Positions 17,507 to 26,350 of a DNA stretch of 64,000 bases are shown one piece after another (position 1 is the first letter of the stretch; every line of letters begins with the position of its first letter). The stretch is from Burkholderiaceae bacterium (GTDB lineage Bacteria > Pseudomonadota > Gammaproteobacteria > Burkholderiales > Burkholderiaceae_C), in the NCBI GenBank assembly GCA_024235895.1, contig JACKLM010000002.1:248001-312000 (forward strand), read 5' to 3'. A program made the position numbers and the translations under genes. The notes under the pieces were generated by a model, which was not told the DNA's origin, did no database searches, and saw only the letters and a list, made by a program, of their open reading frames with translations.

Positions 17507-18528
17507 TGCCCGCCCGAGCCGATCCCCGCGGCACCCCGCGCGCGAGCGCCCCGCCGGCCTTCGGCGGCGCGGGCGCCGACGCGCTGCTGCAGCGGCTGGA
17601 GTGGACCGTGCTGCGGCGCCTGGACGGCCTGCTGCAGGGCGACTGGCGAACGGTCGCGCGCGGCGCCGGCGTCGATCTCGCCGACCTGCGCGAGTACCAA
17701 CTGCACGACGACGTGCGCCACATCGACTGGAACGTCACCGCGCGCACGCAGCAGCCCTACGTGCGCCAGTTCCACGAGGACCGCGACCTCACCGCGTGGT
17801 TCCTGCTCGACCTGTCGGGCAGCGTCGACTTCGGCTCCGGCGACGTCACCAAGCTGGCGGTGTCGACCGGTTTCGTCGCCGCGCTGGCGCGCGTGATGAC
17901 GCGCCACGGCAACCGCGTCGGCGCGCTCCTGTACGGCGACCGCGTCGACACCGTGCTGCAGCCGGCCGCCAGCCGCGTCCATGTGCTGCGGCTGATCGAC
18001 CAGATGCGCCGCCCGCGCCCGCCGCAGCCGGGCGGCCGTGGCACCGCGCTGTACGACCTGCTGGCTGGCGGCGATGCGCTGATCCGGCGCCGCTCGCTGG
18101 TCTTCGTCGTCTCCGACTTCATCAGTGCGCCGGGTTGGGAGGACGCGCTCGGGCGGCTCGCGCAGCGCCACGATGTCGTCGCCGTGCGACTGCTGGACCC
18201 GGCCGAGATGGCACTGCCCGACGTCGGGCTGGTCACGCTGCAGGACGCCGAGACTGGCGAGCAGCTCTTCGTCGACGCCGGCGACCCGGGTTTTCGCGCC
18301 CGCTACGCGACGCTGGCCGTGGCCGCCGAGCAGCGCCTCGCCGTCGGCTTCGCGCGCGCCGGCGTCGACCTGCTCGAGCTCGCGACCGACGACGACCTGC
18401 TGGCCGCGCTGCTGCGCTTCGCCGACCTGCGGCGCAAGCGGCTGTTCGGCGCGCGCGCGCCGGCACCGCGGCTGGCGGACCCCGCGCACCTGCTGGGCTC
18501 CCGCCCGCCGCAGGAGGCAGGCGCATGA
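17506..18528 (+). CDS. DUF58 domain protein
   Basis: 340 residues from the ATG that overlaps the moxR stop by one base (a GTG one codon earlier is the alternative). The DUF58 signature VDLADLREYQLHDDVRHIDWN (about 55-75) and a VWA-like fold with FLLDLSGSVDFG are present, giving a likely metal-ion-dependent adhesion site. No signal peptide. Family members co-occur with MoxR and VWA proteins, but the biochemical role is unknown. It overlaps the next gene by 4 nt (ATGA). Confidence 0.93.
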
Positions 18529-19559
18529 GCTTCCAGTGGCCCTCCTTGCTGTGGACGCTCGCGCTGTTGCCGCTGCTGGTGCTGCTGTACCTGTGGCTGT
18601 TGCGGCGGCGCCGGCGCGCCGCGGTGCGGCTGGCGAGCATCGCGATCGCGCGCGAGGCGCTAGGCCGTGGCCCCGGCTGGCGTCGCCACGTGCCGCCGCT
18701 GCTGATGCTGCTCGCTCTGGCGGCGCTGCTGGTGGCGACCGCGCGCCCGACCGCCAAGCTGACGCTGCCGCTCGCGCAGCGCACGATCATCCTGGCGATG
18801 GACGTCTCGGGCAGCATGCGCGCCGAGGACGTCGAGCCCAACCGGCTGGTGGCCTCGCAGGAGGCGGCCAAGTCCTTCGTGCAGCAACTGCCGCGCGACG
18901 CGCGCGTGGGCGTGATCGCGTTCGCCGGCACCGCCGCCGTCGTGCAGGCGCCGACGGTCAGCCGCGACGATATCGTCGCCGCGATCGACCGCTTCCAGCT
19001 CCAGCGCGCGACTGCGACCGGCAGCGCGATCATCCTGTCGCTGGCGACGCTGTTCCCCGACCACGATATCGAGATCTCGCACATCACCGGGCAGCGCAAG
19101 TTCCCGGGCCGCGCGATCGGCGAGGACAAGCCGAAGCCCGCGTTCACCCCGGTGGAGCCGGGCAGCTACGACTCGGCGGCGATCATCATGCTGACCGACG
19201 GCCAGCGCACGACCGGCCCCGACCCGGTCGACGCGGCCAAGATGGCCGCCGAGCGCGGCGTGCGCGTCTACACGGTCGGCATCGGCACCAAGGAGGGCGA
19301 GATCATCGGCTTCGAGGGCTGGAGCATGCGCGTGCGGCTGGACGAGGATGCGCTCAAGCAGGTCGCGCAGATGACGCGTGGCGAGTACTTCTACGCCGGC
19401 ACCGCCGAGGACCTGAAGAAGGTCTACGGGTCGCTGAGCTCGAAGATGGTCGTCGAGCGCAAGGAGGTCGAGATCTCGGCCCTGTTCGCCGCGCTGGGCG
19501 CGCTGCTGGCCGTGCTTTCGGCGGGGCTGTCGGTCTACTGGTTCGGGCGGGTGGCCTGA
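18525..19559 (+). CDS. VWA-domain membrane protein (BatA-like)
   Basis: 344 residues. Two N-terminal membrane helices (about 5-26 and 56-72) are followed by a von Willebrand A domain with a complete MIDAS motif: DVSGS (D93, S95, S97), then a Thr region and LTDGQRT. A final helix (about 320-340) completes a topology like BatA/YfbK-type aerotolerance proteins. The insertion FPGRAIGEDKPKPAFTPVEP lies between MIDAS elements. It is the last gene of the S1C-moxR-DUF58-VWA cluster and probably the client of MoxR. Confidence 0.93.
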   Translation: MSFQWPSLLWTLALLPLLVLLYLWLLRRRRRAAVRLASIAIAREALGRGPGWRRHVPPLLMLLALAALLVATARPTAKLTLPLAQRTIILAMDVSGSMRAEDVEPNRLVASQEAAKSFVQQLPRDARVGVIAFAGTAAVVQAPTVSRDDIVAAIDRFQLQRATATGSAIILSLATLFPDHDIEISHITGQRKFPGRAIGEDKPKPAFTPVEPGSYDSAAIIMLTDGQRTTGPDPVDAAKMAAERGVRVYTVGIGTKEGEIIGFEGWSMRVRLDEDALKQVAQMTRGEYFYAGTAEDLKKVYGSLSSKMVVERKEVEISALFAALGALLAVLSAGLSVYWFGRVA

Positions 19560-19613
19560 TCGCGGGCCACTGGCTTGCGTCCCAGCTTCAGGGTCCGTGA
19601 ACCCTCGAGCGCA

Positions 19614-21695
19614 TCAGCCCGCCTCGCTCAGCAACCCCTTCTTGCGCAGCATCGGCTCCACGCGCGGCGCGCGGCCGCGGAAGGCGGCGAAGGCGGCACC
19701 TGGCTCGACGCGGTTGCCGCTGGCGTAGATCCAGCGCCGGAGCCTCTGGGCAGTGGCGGCGTCGAAGGGGTCGCCGGCCTCGACGAAGGCATCGTAGGCG
19801 TCGGCGTCGAGCACCTCGGCCCACAGGTAGACGTAGTAGCCGGCTGCGTAGGACGAACCGGAGAACAGGTGCTGGAAGTGCACCAGCCGGTGGTTCATGC
19901 CGGCGACCCCGGGGTGGCCCGCGCGCGCCAGCGTCTCGGCCTCGAAGGCGCCGATATCGGCCGGTGGCTCGGCATCGGGCCGCGCGTGCACCGCCATGTC
20001 GACCATCGCGCTGGCCACGAAGCGAACCGTCTCGTAGCCCTGGCCGAAGCGGCGCGCAGCGTGCAGGCGGTCGATCAGCGCGTCGGGTAGGGTCTCGCCG
20101 CTGCGCCAGTGGCGCGCGTGGCGCTGCAGCACCTCGCGCTCCATCGCCCAATGCTCGAACAGCTGCGACGGCAGCTCGACGAAGTCGCGCAGCACCTGCG
20201 TGCCCGAAAGCCGCTCGTAGCCGACGTCCGACAGCAGCCCGTGCAGGCCATGGCCGAACTCGTGGAACAGCGTGCGCACATCGTCCAGCGACAGCAGCGC
20301 CGGCGCGCCGGGCGCACCGCGCGCGAAGTTGGTGTTGTTCAGGATTACCGGCCGCTGCGGGCCACCGTCGACGGTATTGCGGTGCTGCAGCGCGAGCGAG
20401 CTCATCCACGCGCCGCTGCGCTTGCCCTGGCGCGCGAAGGCATCGTGCAGGAACAGGCCGATCGCCTGCCCGCCGGCGTCCTGCACCTCGTAGGCGCGGA
20501 CGTCCGGGTGGTAGACGGGCAGCTCGGGCCGCTCGACGAAGCGCAGCCCGAACAGGCGAGCCGCGCAGTCGAACGCCGCCTGCAGCATCGCCGGCAGCGC
20601 GAAGTAGGGCTTGACCTCGGCGTCGTCGACCGCGTACTTCGCCTGCCGCACCTTCTCGGCCCAGAAGCGCCAGTCCCAGGGCTCGAGCGCAGCGGTCGCG
20701 CCGGCGGCGGCCATCGCCTCGGCGACCTCGGCGCGCTCGCGCTCGAAGGCCTGCAGCGCGCGCGGCCAGACCTGATCGAACAGCGCCTGCACCGCAGCCC
20801 GGTTGCCGGCCATGGTGTCGGCCAGCGCGTGGTCGGCGTAGCTGCCGTGGCCGAGCAGCGCCGCCTGCTCGCGCCGCAGCGCCAGGATGCGGCGGACGAT
20901 CGCGCGGTTGTCGTGCGCGCCTGCGTGCTCGCCGCGCGTCGTCCATGCGCGCCAGGCCTGCTCGCGCAGGTCGCGCCGCTCCGAAAAGCCCAGGAACGGG
21001 ACGATCAGCGAACGCGCCAGCGTGATCGCGTGCACGCCCTCGCCCAGGCCGCGGTCGGCTGCGGCCTGGCGCGCGGCGGCGCGCACGAAGTCCGGTAGTC
21101 CGGCCAGCGCCGCTTCGTCGGGCAGCGGCAACTGCCAGGTGTTCTCGTCGTGCAGCACGTTCTGCGCGAACTGCGTCGTCAGCGTCGCCAGCTCCTGCAC
21201 GATGCTCGCGTAGCGATCGCGCGCCGGGCCCGTCAGCCTGGCCCCGGCGCGCACGAAGTCCAGGTGCACGCGCTCGAGCAGCCGCCGCTGCTCGTCGGTC
21301 AGGCCGATCGCGTCGCGCTCGCGGTGCAGCGCGTCGACGCGCGCGAACAGCGCCGGGTCCATGTAGATGGCGCTGTGGTGCGCCGCGAGCGGTGCGGCGA
21401 CGCGCCGCTGCACCGCCTGCAGCGCCTCGTCGGTGGCCGATGCGGCGAGGTTGTGGAAGACCGAGGCGATGCGGTCCAGCCGCCGGCCGCTGCGGTCCAA
21501 GGCCGCCAGCGTGTCGTCGAAGGTCGGCGGCGCGGTCTGCGCGCCGATCGCCGCCAGCTCGTCGCGGTGCTCGCGCATCGCGGCGTCGAACGCGGGTTCG
21601 AAGTGTTCGGGTCGCACGGCGCCGAAGGGCGGCAGGCCCCAAGGCGCCGCCCAGGGCTGCAGCAGAGGGTTGTCGTCGTTCGTCGTGATCGTCAT
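19614..21695 (-). CDS. prlC: Oligopeptidase A, M3 family zinc metallopeptidase
   Basis: 693 residues, cytosolic, full length for the family. The zinc site is HEFGH (residues 478-482) plus E507 in FVELPSQLFEHW. NNTNFARG and the C-terminal FSGSSYAAGYYVYLWAEVL are typical of M3A enzymes. It cleaves oligopeptides, including signal-peptide fragments. It is convergent with the VWA gene (54 nt apart) and followed on its own strand by nothing close. Confidence 0.95.
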   Translation of the reverse strand: MTITTNDDNPLLQPWAAPWGLPPFGAVRPEHFEPAFDAAMREHRDELAAIGAQTAPPTFDDTLAALDRSGRRLDRIASVFHNLAASATDEALQAVQRRVAAPLAAHHSAIYMDPALFARVDALHRERDAIGLTDEQRRLLERVHLDFVRAGARLTGPARDRYASIVQELATLTTQFAQNVLHDENTWQLPLPDEAALAGLPDFVRAAARQAAADRGLGEGVHAITLARSLIVPFLGFSERRDLREQAWRAWTTRGEHAGAHDNRAIVRRILALRREQAALLGHGSYADHALADTMAGNRAAVQALFDQVWPRALQAFERERAEVAEAMAAAGATAALEPWDWRFWAEKVRQAKYAVDDAEVKPYFALPAMLQAAFDCAARLFGLRFVERPELPVYHPDVRAYEVQDAGGQAIGLFLHDAFARQGKRSGAWMSSLALQHRNTVDGGPQRPVILNNTNFARGAPGAPALLSLDDVRTLFHEFGHGLHGLLSDVGYERLSGTQVLRDFVELPSQLFEHWAMEREVLQRHARHWRSGETLPDALIDRLHAARRFGQGYETVRFVASAMVDMAVHARPDAEPPADIGAFEAETLARAGHPGVAGMNHRLVHFQHLFSGSSYAAGYYVYLWAEVLDADAYDAFVEAGDPFDAATAQRLRRWIYASGNRVEPGAAFAAFRGRAPRVEPMLRKKGLLSEAG

Positions 21696-21746
21696 GCTCG
21701 CGTCATGCCTGCGTCAGGGGTGCATCGCGGGTTCAGCAGCCGGACT

Positions 21747-22442
21747 TCAGCGGCCCTCGCGGATCGCCTTCTCGTCGTCGGTCAGGTAGCGCCGGTTGCC
21801 GCACTCGATGGTCCACAGCTCGCGCTCGTCGGTGAGCTTGGTCGAGGACTCGGCGGCGCGCGCGTTGCGCTCGTTCCAGGCCTTGACGCGCTGCTCCAGG
21901 CTGCCGGCGCGCTCGTTGAACGCGGCGACCTCGTCCTTGGGCAGCGCGACCTTGGCCTGCTCGGCGTCGATCGCCTCGTTCTCGCGCGCCAGCTCGCGCT
22001 GCTCGTCGAGCAGCTTCTTGCGTTGGCGCTCGGCGATCGGGCCCTTTCGGTTGCTGCCCTCGAACTCCTGCCAGCGCTTGTTCCAGTCGTCGATGCGGGC
22101 GGCGATCTCGGTGCGGCGCGCATTGACCTCCTGCACCTTGGCGTTGACATCCTGGATCGACCCGCGGCTTCCCTGCAGCGCCTGCTGCTCGGCCTGGATC
22201 GCGGCCTTCTCCTCGTCGAGCCACTTGCTCTCGGCCTGCAGCTGCTCGCGCCGGCGGTTCAGATCGTCCTGCCCCTTCAGGCAGGCACGCAGCTCCTCGC
22301 GCGTCATGATCGGCCCGGTCCCCTTGCCGAGCGCGCCGGTGGCGCCGGACTGCGCGTACGCCGGCACCGCGGCGAGCAACGCGGCACCGAACAGCGCCGA
22401 GGCAGCCAGGTTCGCAAGCGGGAAGAGTTGGAGCGGGCGCAT
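21747..22442 (-). CDS. Secreted coiled-coil protein of unknown function
   Basis: 231 residues. A signal peptide (about 1-30, ending AYA before QSGATG) is followed by a long charged heptad-rich region (about 48-205) with many Glu, Lys, Arg and Gln. The only cysteines of the mature protein are in LRACLKGQ near the start and TIECGNRRYL near the end, so a disulfide could link the two ends of the coiled coil. No family was recognised with confidence. It is divergent from yaeQ with a 231-nt gap. Confidence 0.7.
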   Translation of the reverse strand: MRPLQLFPLANLAASALFGAALLAAVPAYAQSGATGALGKGTGPIMTREELRACLKGQDDLNRRREQLQAESKWLDEEKAAIQAEQQALQGSRGSIQDVNAKVQEVNARRTEIAARIDDWNKRWQEFEGSNRKGPIAERQRKKLLDEQRELARENEAIDAEQAKVALPKDEVAAFNERAGSLEQRVKAWNERNARAAESSTKLTDERELWTIECGNRRYLTDDEKAIREGR

Positions 22443-22673
22443 GGATCGTCCTCGTGCGGGGCTTGCCGCGGTCGGCGGCATGAAGGGCGCGATGATGCCA
22501 CCGGCTGCCTGGTGTTGCAGCGCGGCCGGCAACGGCTGCGCGGCGGGCTGCCCCACGGCGCAACGCCGACGCGCGGCTATCCCGATCAACGCGCGGGCGT
22601 CCTTGGCGGTGGACACGCGCCGCCGCGACAGCGGCACTGTGGCACAGTGGCAACCCCCACGCCATCGATGCCC

Positions 22674-23237
22674 ATGGCCCTGAAGTCGACCATCTACAAG
22701 GCGCAGCTGCAGATCGCGGACATGGACCGCGGCCTGTACGCCGACCACGCGCTGACGCTGGCGCGGCATCCGTCCGAGACCGAGGAGCGCCTGATGGCCC
22801 GGCTGCTCGCGTTCGCGCTGCAGACGCCGGCGGACGACCGAGACGGCGCGCTGTTGGCCGCGCGCGGCCTGTCCGACACCGACGAGCCCGACCTGTGGCA
22901 GCACGCGCTGGACGGCACGCTGCGCCACTGGATCGAGGTCGGCCAGCCCGACGAGCGCCGGCTCGCGCGCGCCTGCGGCCGCGCCGGGCGTGTCAGCGTC
23001 TACGCCTACGGGCCCCAGGCCGGCGTCTGGTGGGCCGGGCTGGGCGAGCGCATCGCGCGCCAACCGCGGCTGTTCGCGTGGCGGCTTCCCGCGGCGCAGA
23101 GCCAGGCGTTGGCGGCGCTGGCGGCGCGATCGATGCTGCTGCAGGTCAACGTGCAGGACGGCCAGGTCTGGGTGCAGCAGGGCGAGCGCGGCGTCGAAGT
23201 CACGCCGCTGGCGCTGTCGGCCGCGGCCGGGTCCTGA
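22674..23237 (+). CDS. yaeQ: YaeQ family protein
   Basis: 187 residues from MALKSTIYKAQLQIADMD, the standard start of the family (an ATG two codons earlier at 22668 is the alternative). YADHALTLARHPSETEERLM and the VSVYAYG segment are diagnostic of YaeQ, a PD-(D/E)XK-nuclease-fold family. YaeQ was linked to suppression of RfaH loss, but its activity is not established. It lies 76 nt upstream of aat. Confidence 0.93.
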   Translation: MALKSTIYKAQLQIADMDRGLYADHALTLARHPSETEERLMARLLAFALQTPADDRDGALLAARGLSDTDEPDLWQHALDGTLRHWIEVGQPDERRLARACGRAGRVSVYAYGPQAGVWWAGLGERIARQPRLFAWRLPAAQSQALAALAARSMLLQVNVQDGQVWVQQGERGVEVTPLALSAAAGS

Positions 23238-23313
23238 GAGCCCGCGGCGCCCCGACCGGCGGGCGGCCCAGCCCTGCGCCGCGAGCGCCACCGACCTTTC
23301 CCCCGACCCTCGC

Positions 23314-24111
23314 ATGGTCCCCTGGATCGACGACAGCCAGCCGCTGCCCGAGCCGGGCCGCATCGCCGAGGACGTCCCCGGGCTGGTCGCTGCCGGCGGC
23401 CGGCTGACGCTGCCGCGGCTCGAGCAGGCCTACCGCCAGGGACTGTTTCCGTGGTTCGGGCCCGGGCAGCCGGTGCTGTGGTGGAGCCCGGACCCGCGCA
23501 TGGTGCTGCGGGTGGCGGACTTCAGGCTGCACCGCTCGCTGCGCAAGACGCTGGCGCACTTCCTGCGCACGCCGGGCTGCGCCATCCGCTTCGACCACGC
23601 GTTCGACGACGTCATCGACGCCTGTGCACGCACGCCGCGTGCAGGCCAGGACGGCACCTGGATCGTGCCGGCCATGCAGCGCGCCTACCGCGCCTGGCAC
23701 CGCGCCGGTCGCGTACACAGCGTCGAAACCTGGGACGGCGACCGGCTGGTCGGCGGGCTCTACTTCGTCGCCGTTGGGCGCATGGTGTTCGGCGAATCGA
23801 TGTTCTCGCTGCGGGCCGACGCGTCCAAGCTCGCGCTCGCGGCGCTGGTTGCGGCCTGCCGCGCGCGCGGCGTCGCGCTGATCGACTGCCAGCAGCATAC
23901 CGGCCACCTGGCGTCGCTCGGGGCGTGCGAGATGCCGCGCGCGGACTTCCTGCGCCAGCTCGCGCTTGCCCGCGACGCGCCCGAGTTCGCCGATTGGACC
24001 TATGATGAATCGGACTGGGGTGCGCTCGACCCGCGCCTGCTGCCGGTACCGCCGCAGCAGGGCGCGGCGACGACGACCCCTCCGACTGCCGCCGAGGATC
24101 AAGCCACTTGA
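23314..24111 (+). CDS. aat: Leucyl/phenylalanyl-tRNA--protein transferase
   Basis: 265 residues. It transfers Leu or Phe from tRNA to proteins with N-terminal Lys or Arg, marking them for ClpS/ClpAP. Family motifs are AYRQGLFPWFGPGQPVLWWS, PDPRMVL and GLYFVAVGRMVFGESMFS, plus FIDCQQ-type LIDCQQHTGHLASLG. The C-terminal 20 residues are low-complexity. The stop overlaps the bpt start, so the two N-degron transferases are translationally coupled. Confidence 0.96.
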   Translation: MVPWIDDSQPLPEPGRIAEDVPGLVAAGGRLTLPRLEQAYRQGLFPWFGPGQPVLWWSPDPRMVLRVADFRLHRSLRKTLAHFLRTPGCAIRFDHAFDDVIDACARTPRAGQDGTWIVPAMQRAYRAWHRAGRVHSVETWDGDRLVGGLYFVAVGRMVFGESMFSLRADASKLALAALVAACRARGVALIDCQQHTGHLASLGACEMPRADFLRQLALARDAPEFADWTYDESDWGALDPRLLPVPPQQGAATTTPPTAAEDQAT

Positions 24112-24845
24112 CGCACCCCAAGGAGCTCCCGCTCTCGTCGTTGCAGTTCTACGCGACCGCGCCCTACCCGTGCAGCTACCTGCCGCAGCGGATGGCGCGG
24201 TCGCAGGTCGCCACCCCCAGCCACCTGATCCACGCCGACGCCTACTCGCGGCTCGTGACCGCGGGCTTCCGGCGCAGCGGCATGTTCACCTACCGGCCCT
24301 ACTGCGACGGCTGCCGCGCCTGCCTGCCGCTGCGCGTGCCGGTGGACCGTTTCCGCGCCAACCGCAGCCAGCGCCGCGCATGGACGGCGCACGCCGGGCT
24401 GCGCGCGCGCGTGCTGCGGCTTTGCTTCCTGCCCGAGCACTACCAGCTCTACCTGCGCTACCAGGCAGGTCGCCACGCCGGTGGCGGCATGGACCAGGAC
24501 AGCGTCGACCAGTACACCCAGTTCCTGCTGCAAAGCCGCGTCAACTCGCGCCTGGTCGAGTTTCGCGCGCCCGCGTCCGACGACGGCCCCGGCGCGCTGA
24601 AGATGGTCTCGATCGTCGACGTGCTGGCCGACGGCATCTCAGCCGTCTACACCTTCTACGAACCCGAGCCGGCGGCCAGCTACGGCACCTACAGCGTGCT
24701 GTGGCAGGTCGAGCAGACGAGGCAGCTCGGGCTGCCTTGGCTGTACCTCGGCTACTGGATCGCCGAGAGCCCGAAGATGGCGTACAAGTCGCAGTTCCGC
24801 CCGCACCAGTGCCTGGTCGACGGGCGCTGGCGCGACATGGACTGA
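24108..24845 (+). CDS. bpt: Aspartate/glutamate leucyltransferase (Ate1-like)
   Basis: 245 residues, start TTG inside the TTGA overlap with aat; the sequence THPKELPLSSLQFYATAPYP aligns with the family from its first residue, which decides for TTG. CSYLPQ and YCDGCRACLPLRVPV carry the conserved Cys residues. YYIAESPKM-like YWIAESPKMAYKSQFRPHQ is at the C-terminus. It adds Leu to N-terminal Asp or Glu, giving a second route to ClpS substrates next to the aat route. Confidence 0.95.
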   Translation: MTHPKELPLSSLQFYATAPYPCSYLPQRMARSQVATPSHLIHADAYSRLVTAGFRRSGMFTYRPYCDGCRACLPLRVPVDRFRANRSQRRAWTAHAGLRARVLRLCFLPEHYQLYLRYQAGRHAGGGMDQDSVDQYTQFLLQSRVNSRLVEFRAPASDDGPGALKMVSIVDVLADGISAVYTFYEPEPAASYGTYSVLWQVEQTRQLGLPWLYLGYWIAESPKMAYKSQFRPHQCLVDGRWRDMD

Positions 24846-24878
24846 ACTTCACCGCGGCGGCGGTGCTGCCTTCGCCGA

Positions 24879-25370
24879 TCAGTCGAGCGCCTCGCGACCG
24901 CCGATCTGGACCTCGAGCCGTGGCTCGGCGATCCTGTCGTCGATGCGGCTCTCGACGTACATCCGGCGCGGGTCGACGCCGCGCTGCTGCAGGAATCGCT
25001 TGACCGCCTCGAGCCGCTGCGGCGTCAGCTGGCGCTCGTCCGGGCCCGATCCGTCGAGCCGCCAGGGGCCGGTCGGGACCACGAGCGCGACGTCGATGCG
25101 CAGCCCCAGCGCCTCGAGCACCAGCTCGGCGAGCTGCCGGCGCGCCGCCGCTGTCAGCTCGTCGCCCTCGAACAGGCCCTTGGCCGGCAGCGAGGTCGTC
25201 CGCGTCTCGTAGCGCGGTGCCCCGGCCGACTCCACCTGCGGCGTCGGCACGGACGTCGGCGCCGGGGCGGACTGGGCCATCGCCAGCAACGGCAGGACGA
25301 GGGCCAGTGCGGCCACGCACCTCGGGGCACGGGTCGCCAGGGCTGGCAGGCGGGGCAGCGGCATCGTCAT
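24879..25370 (-). CDS. Small secreted OmpA-like protein
   Basis: 163 residues. A signal peptide (about 1-32, ending AMA before QSAPAP), a Pro-rich linker and a domain resembling the OmpA C-terminal fold follow: AARRQLAELVLEALG, then LTPQRLEAVKRFLQQRGVDP and RRMYVESRI. The last pattern matches the second half of OmpA domains. The peptidoglycan-binding Asp/Arg pair was not assigned with confidence. It is convergent with bpt and divergent from the ABC transporter. Confidence 0.65.
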   Translation of the reverse strand: MTMPLPRLPALATRAPRCVAALALVLPLLAMAQSAPAPTSVPTPQVESAGAPRYETRTTSLPAKGLFEGDELTAAARRQLAELVLEALGLRIDVALVVPTGPWRLDGSGPDERQLTPQRLEAVKRFLQQRGVDPRRMYVESRIDDRIAEPRLEVQIGGREALD

Positions 25371-25605
25371 GGCTCCAGGATCGGGGCAGGGAACGTCGGC
25401 GTGGGGCGTGGCGGCCGGTGCGCGGGTCGCGAGCGGCCGGATCGGCGCCCATCGTAGCCGGCGGTGCGTCGCGATGTCGTGCACCGGGCCTGATCGATGC
25501 GCCACCGGGCCAGGCGCTATGCTGCCACGGACGCGGCGGGCCGGCGCCCGGCACGGTTGACCGTAGTCACGCCAGCGCAAGGTCGTACCGCGACAATCCC
25601 GACCC

Positions 25606-26340
<735 letters not shown>

Positions 26341-26350
26341 GGCACGCGCG

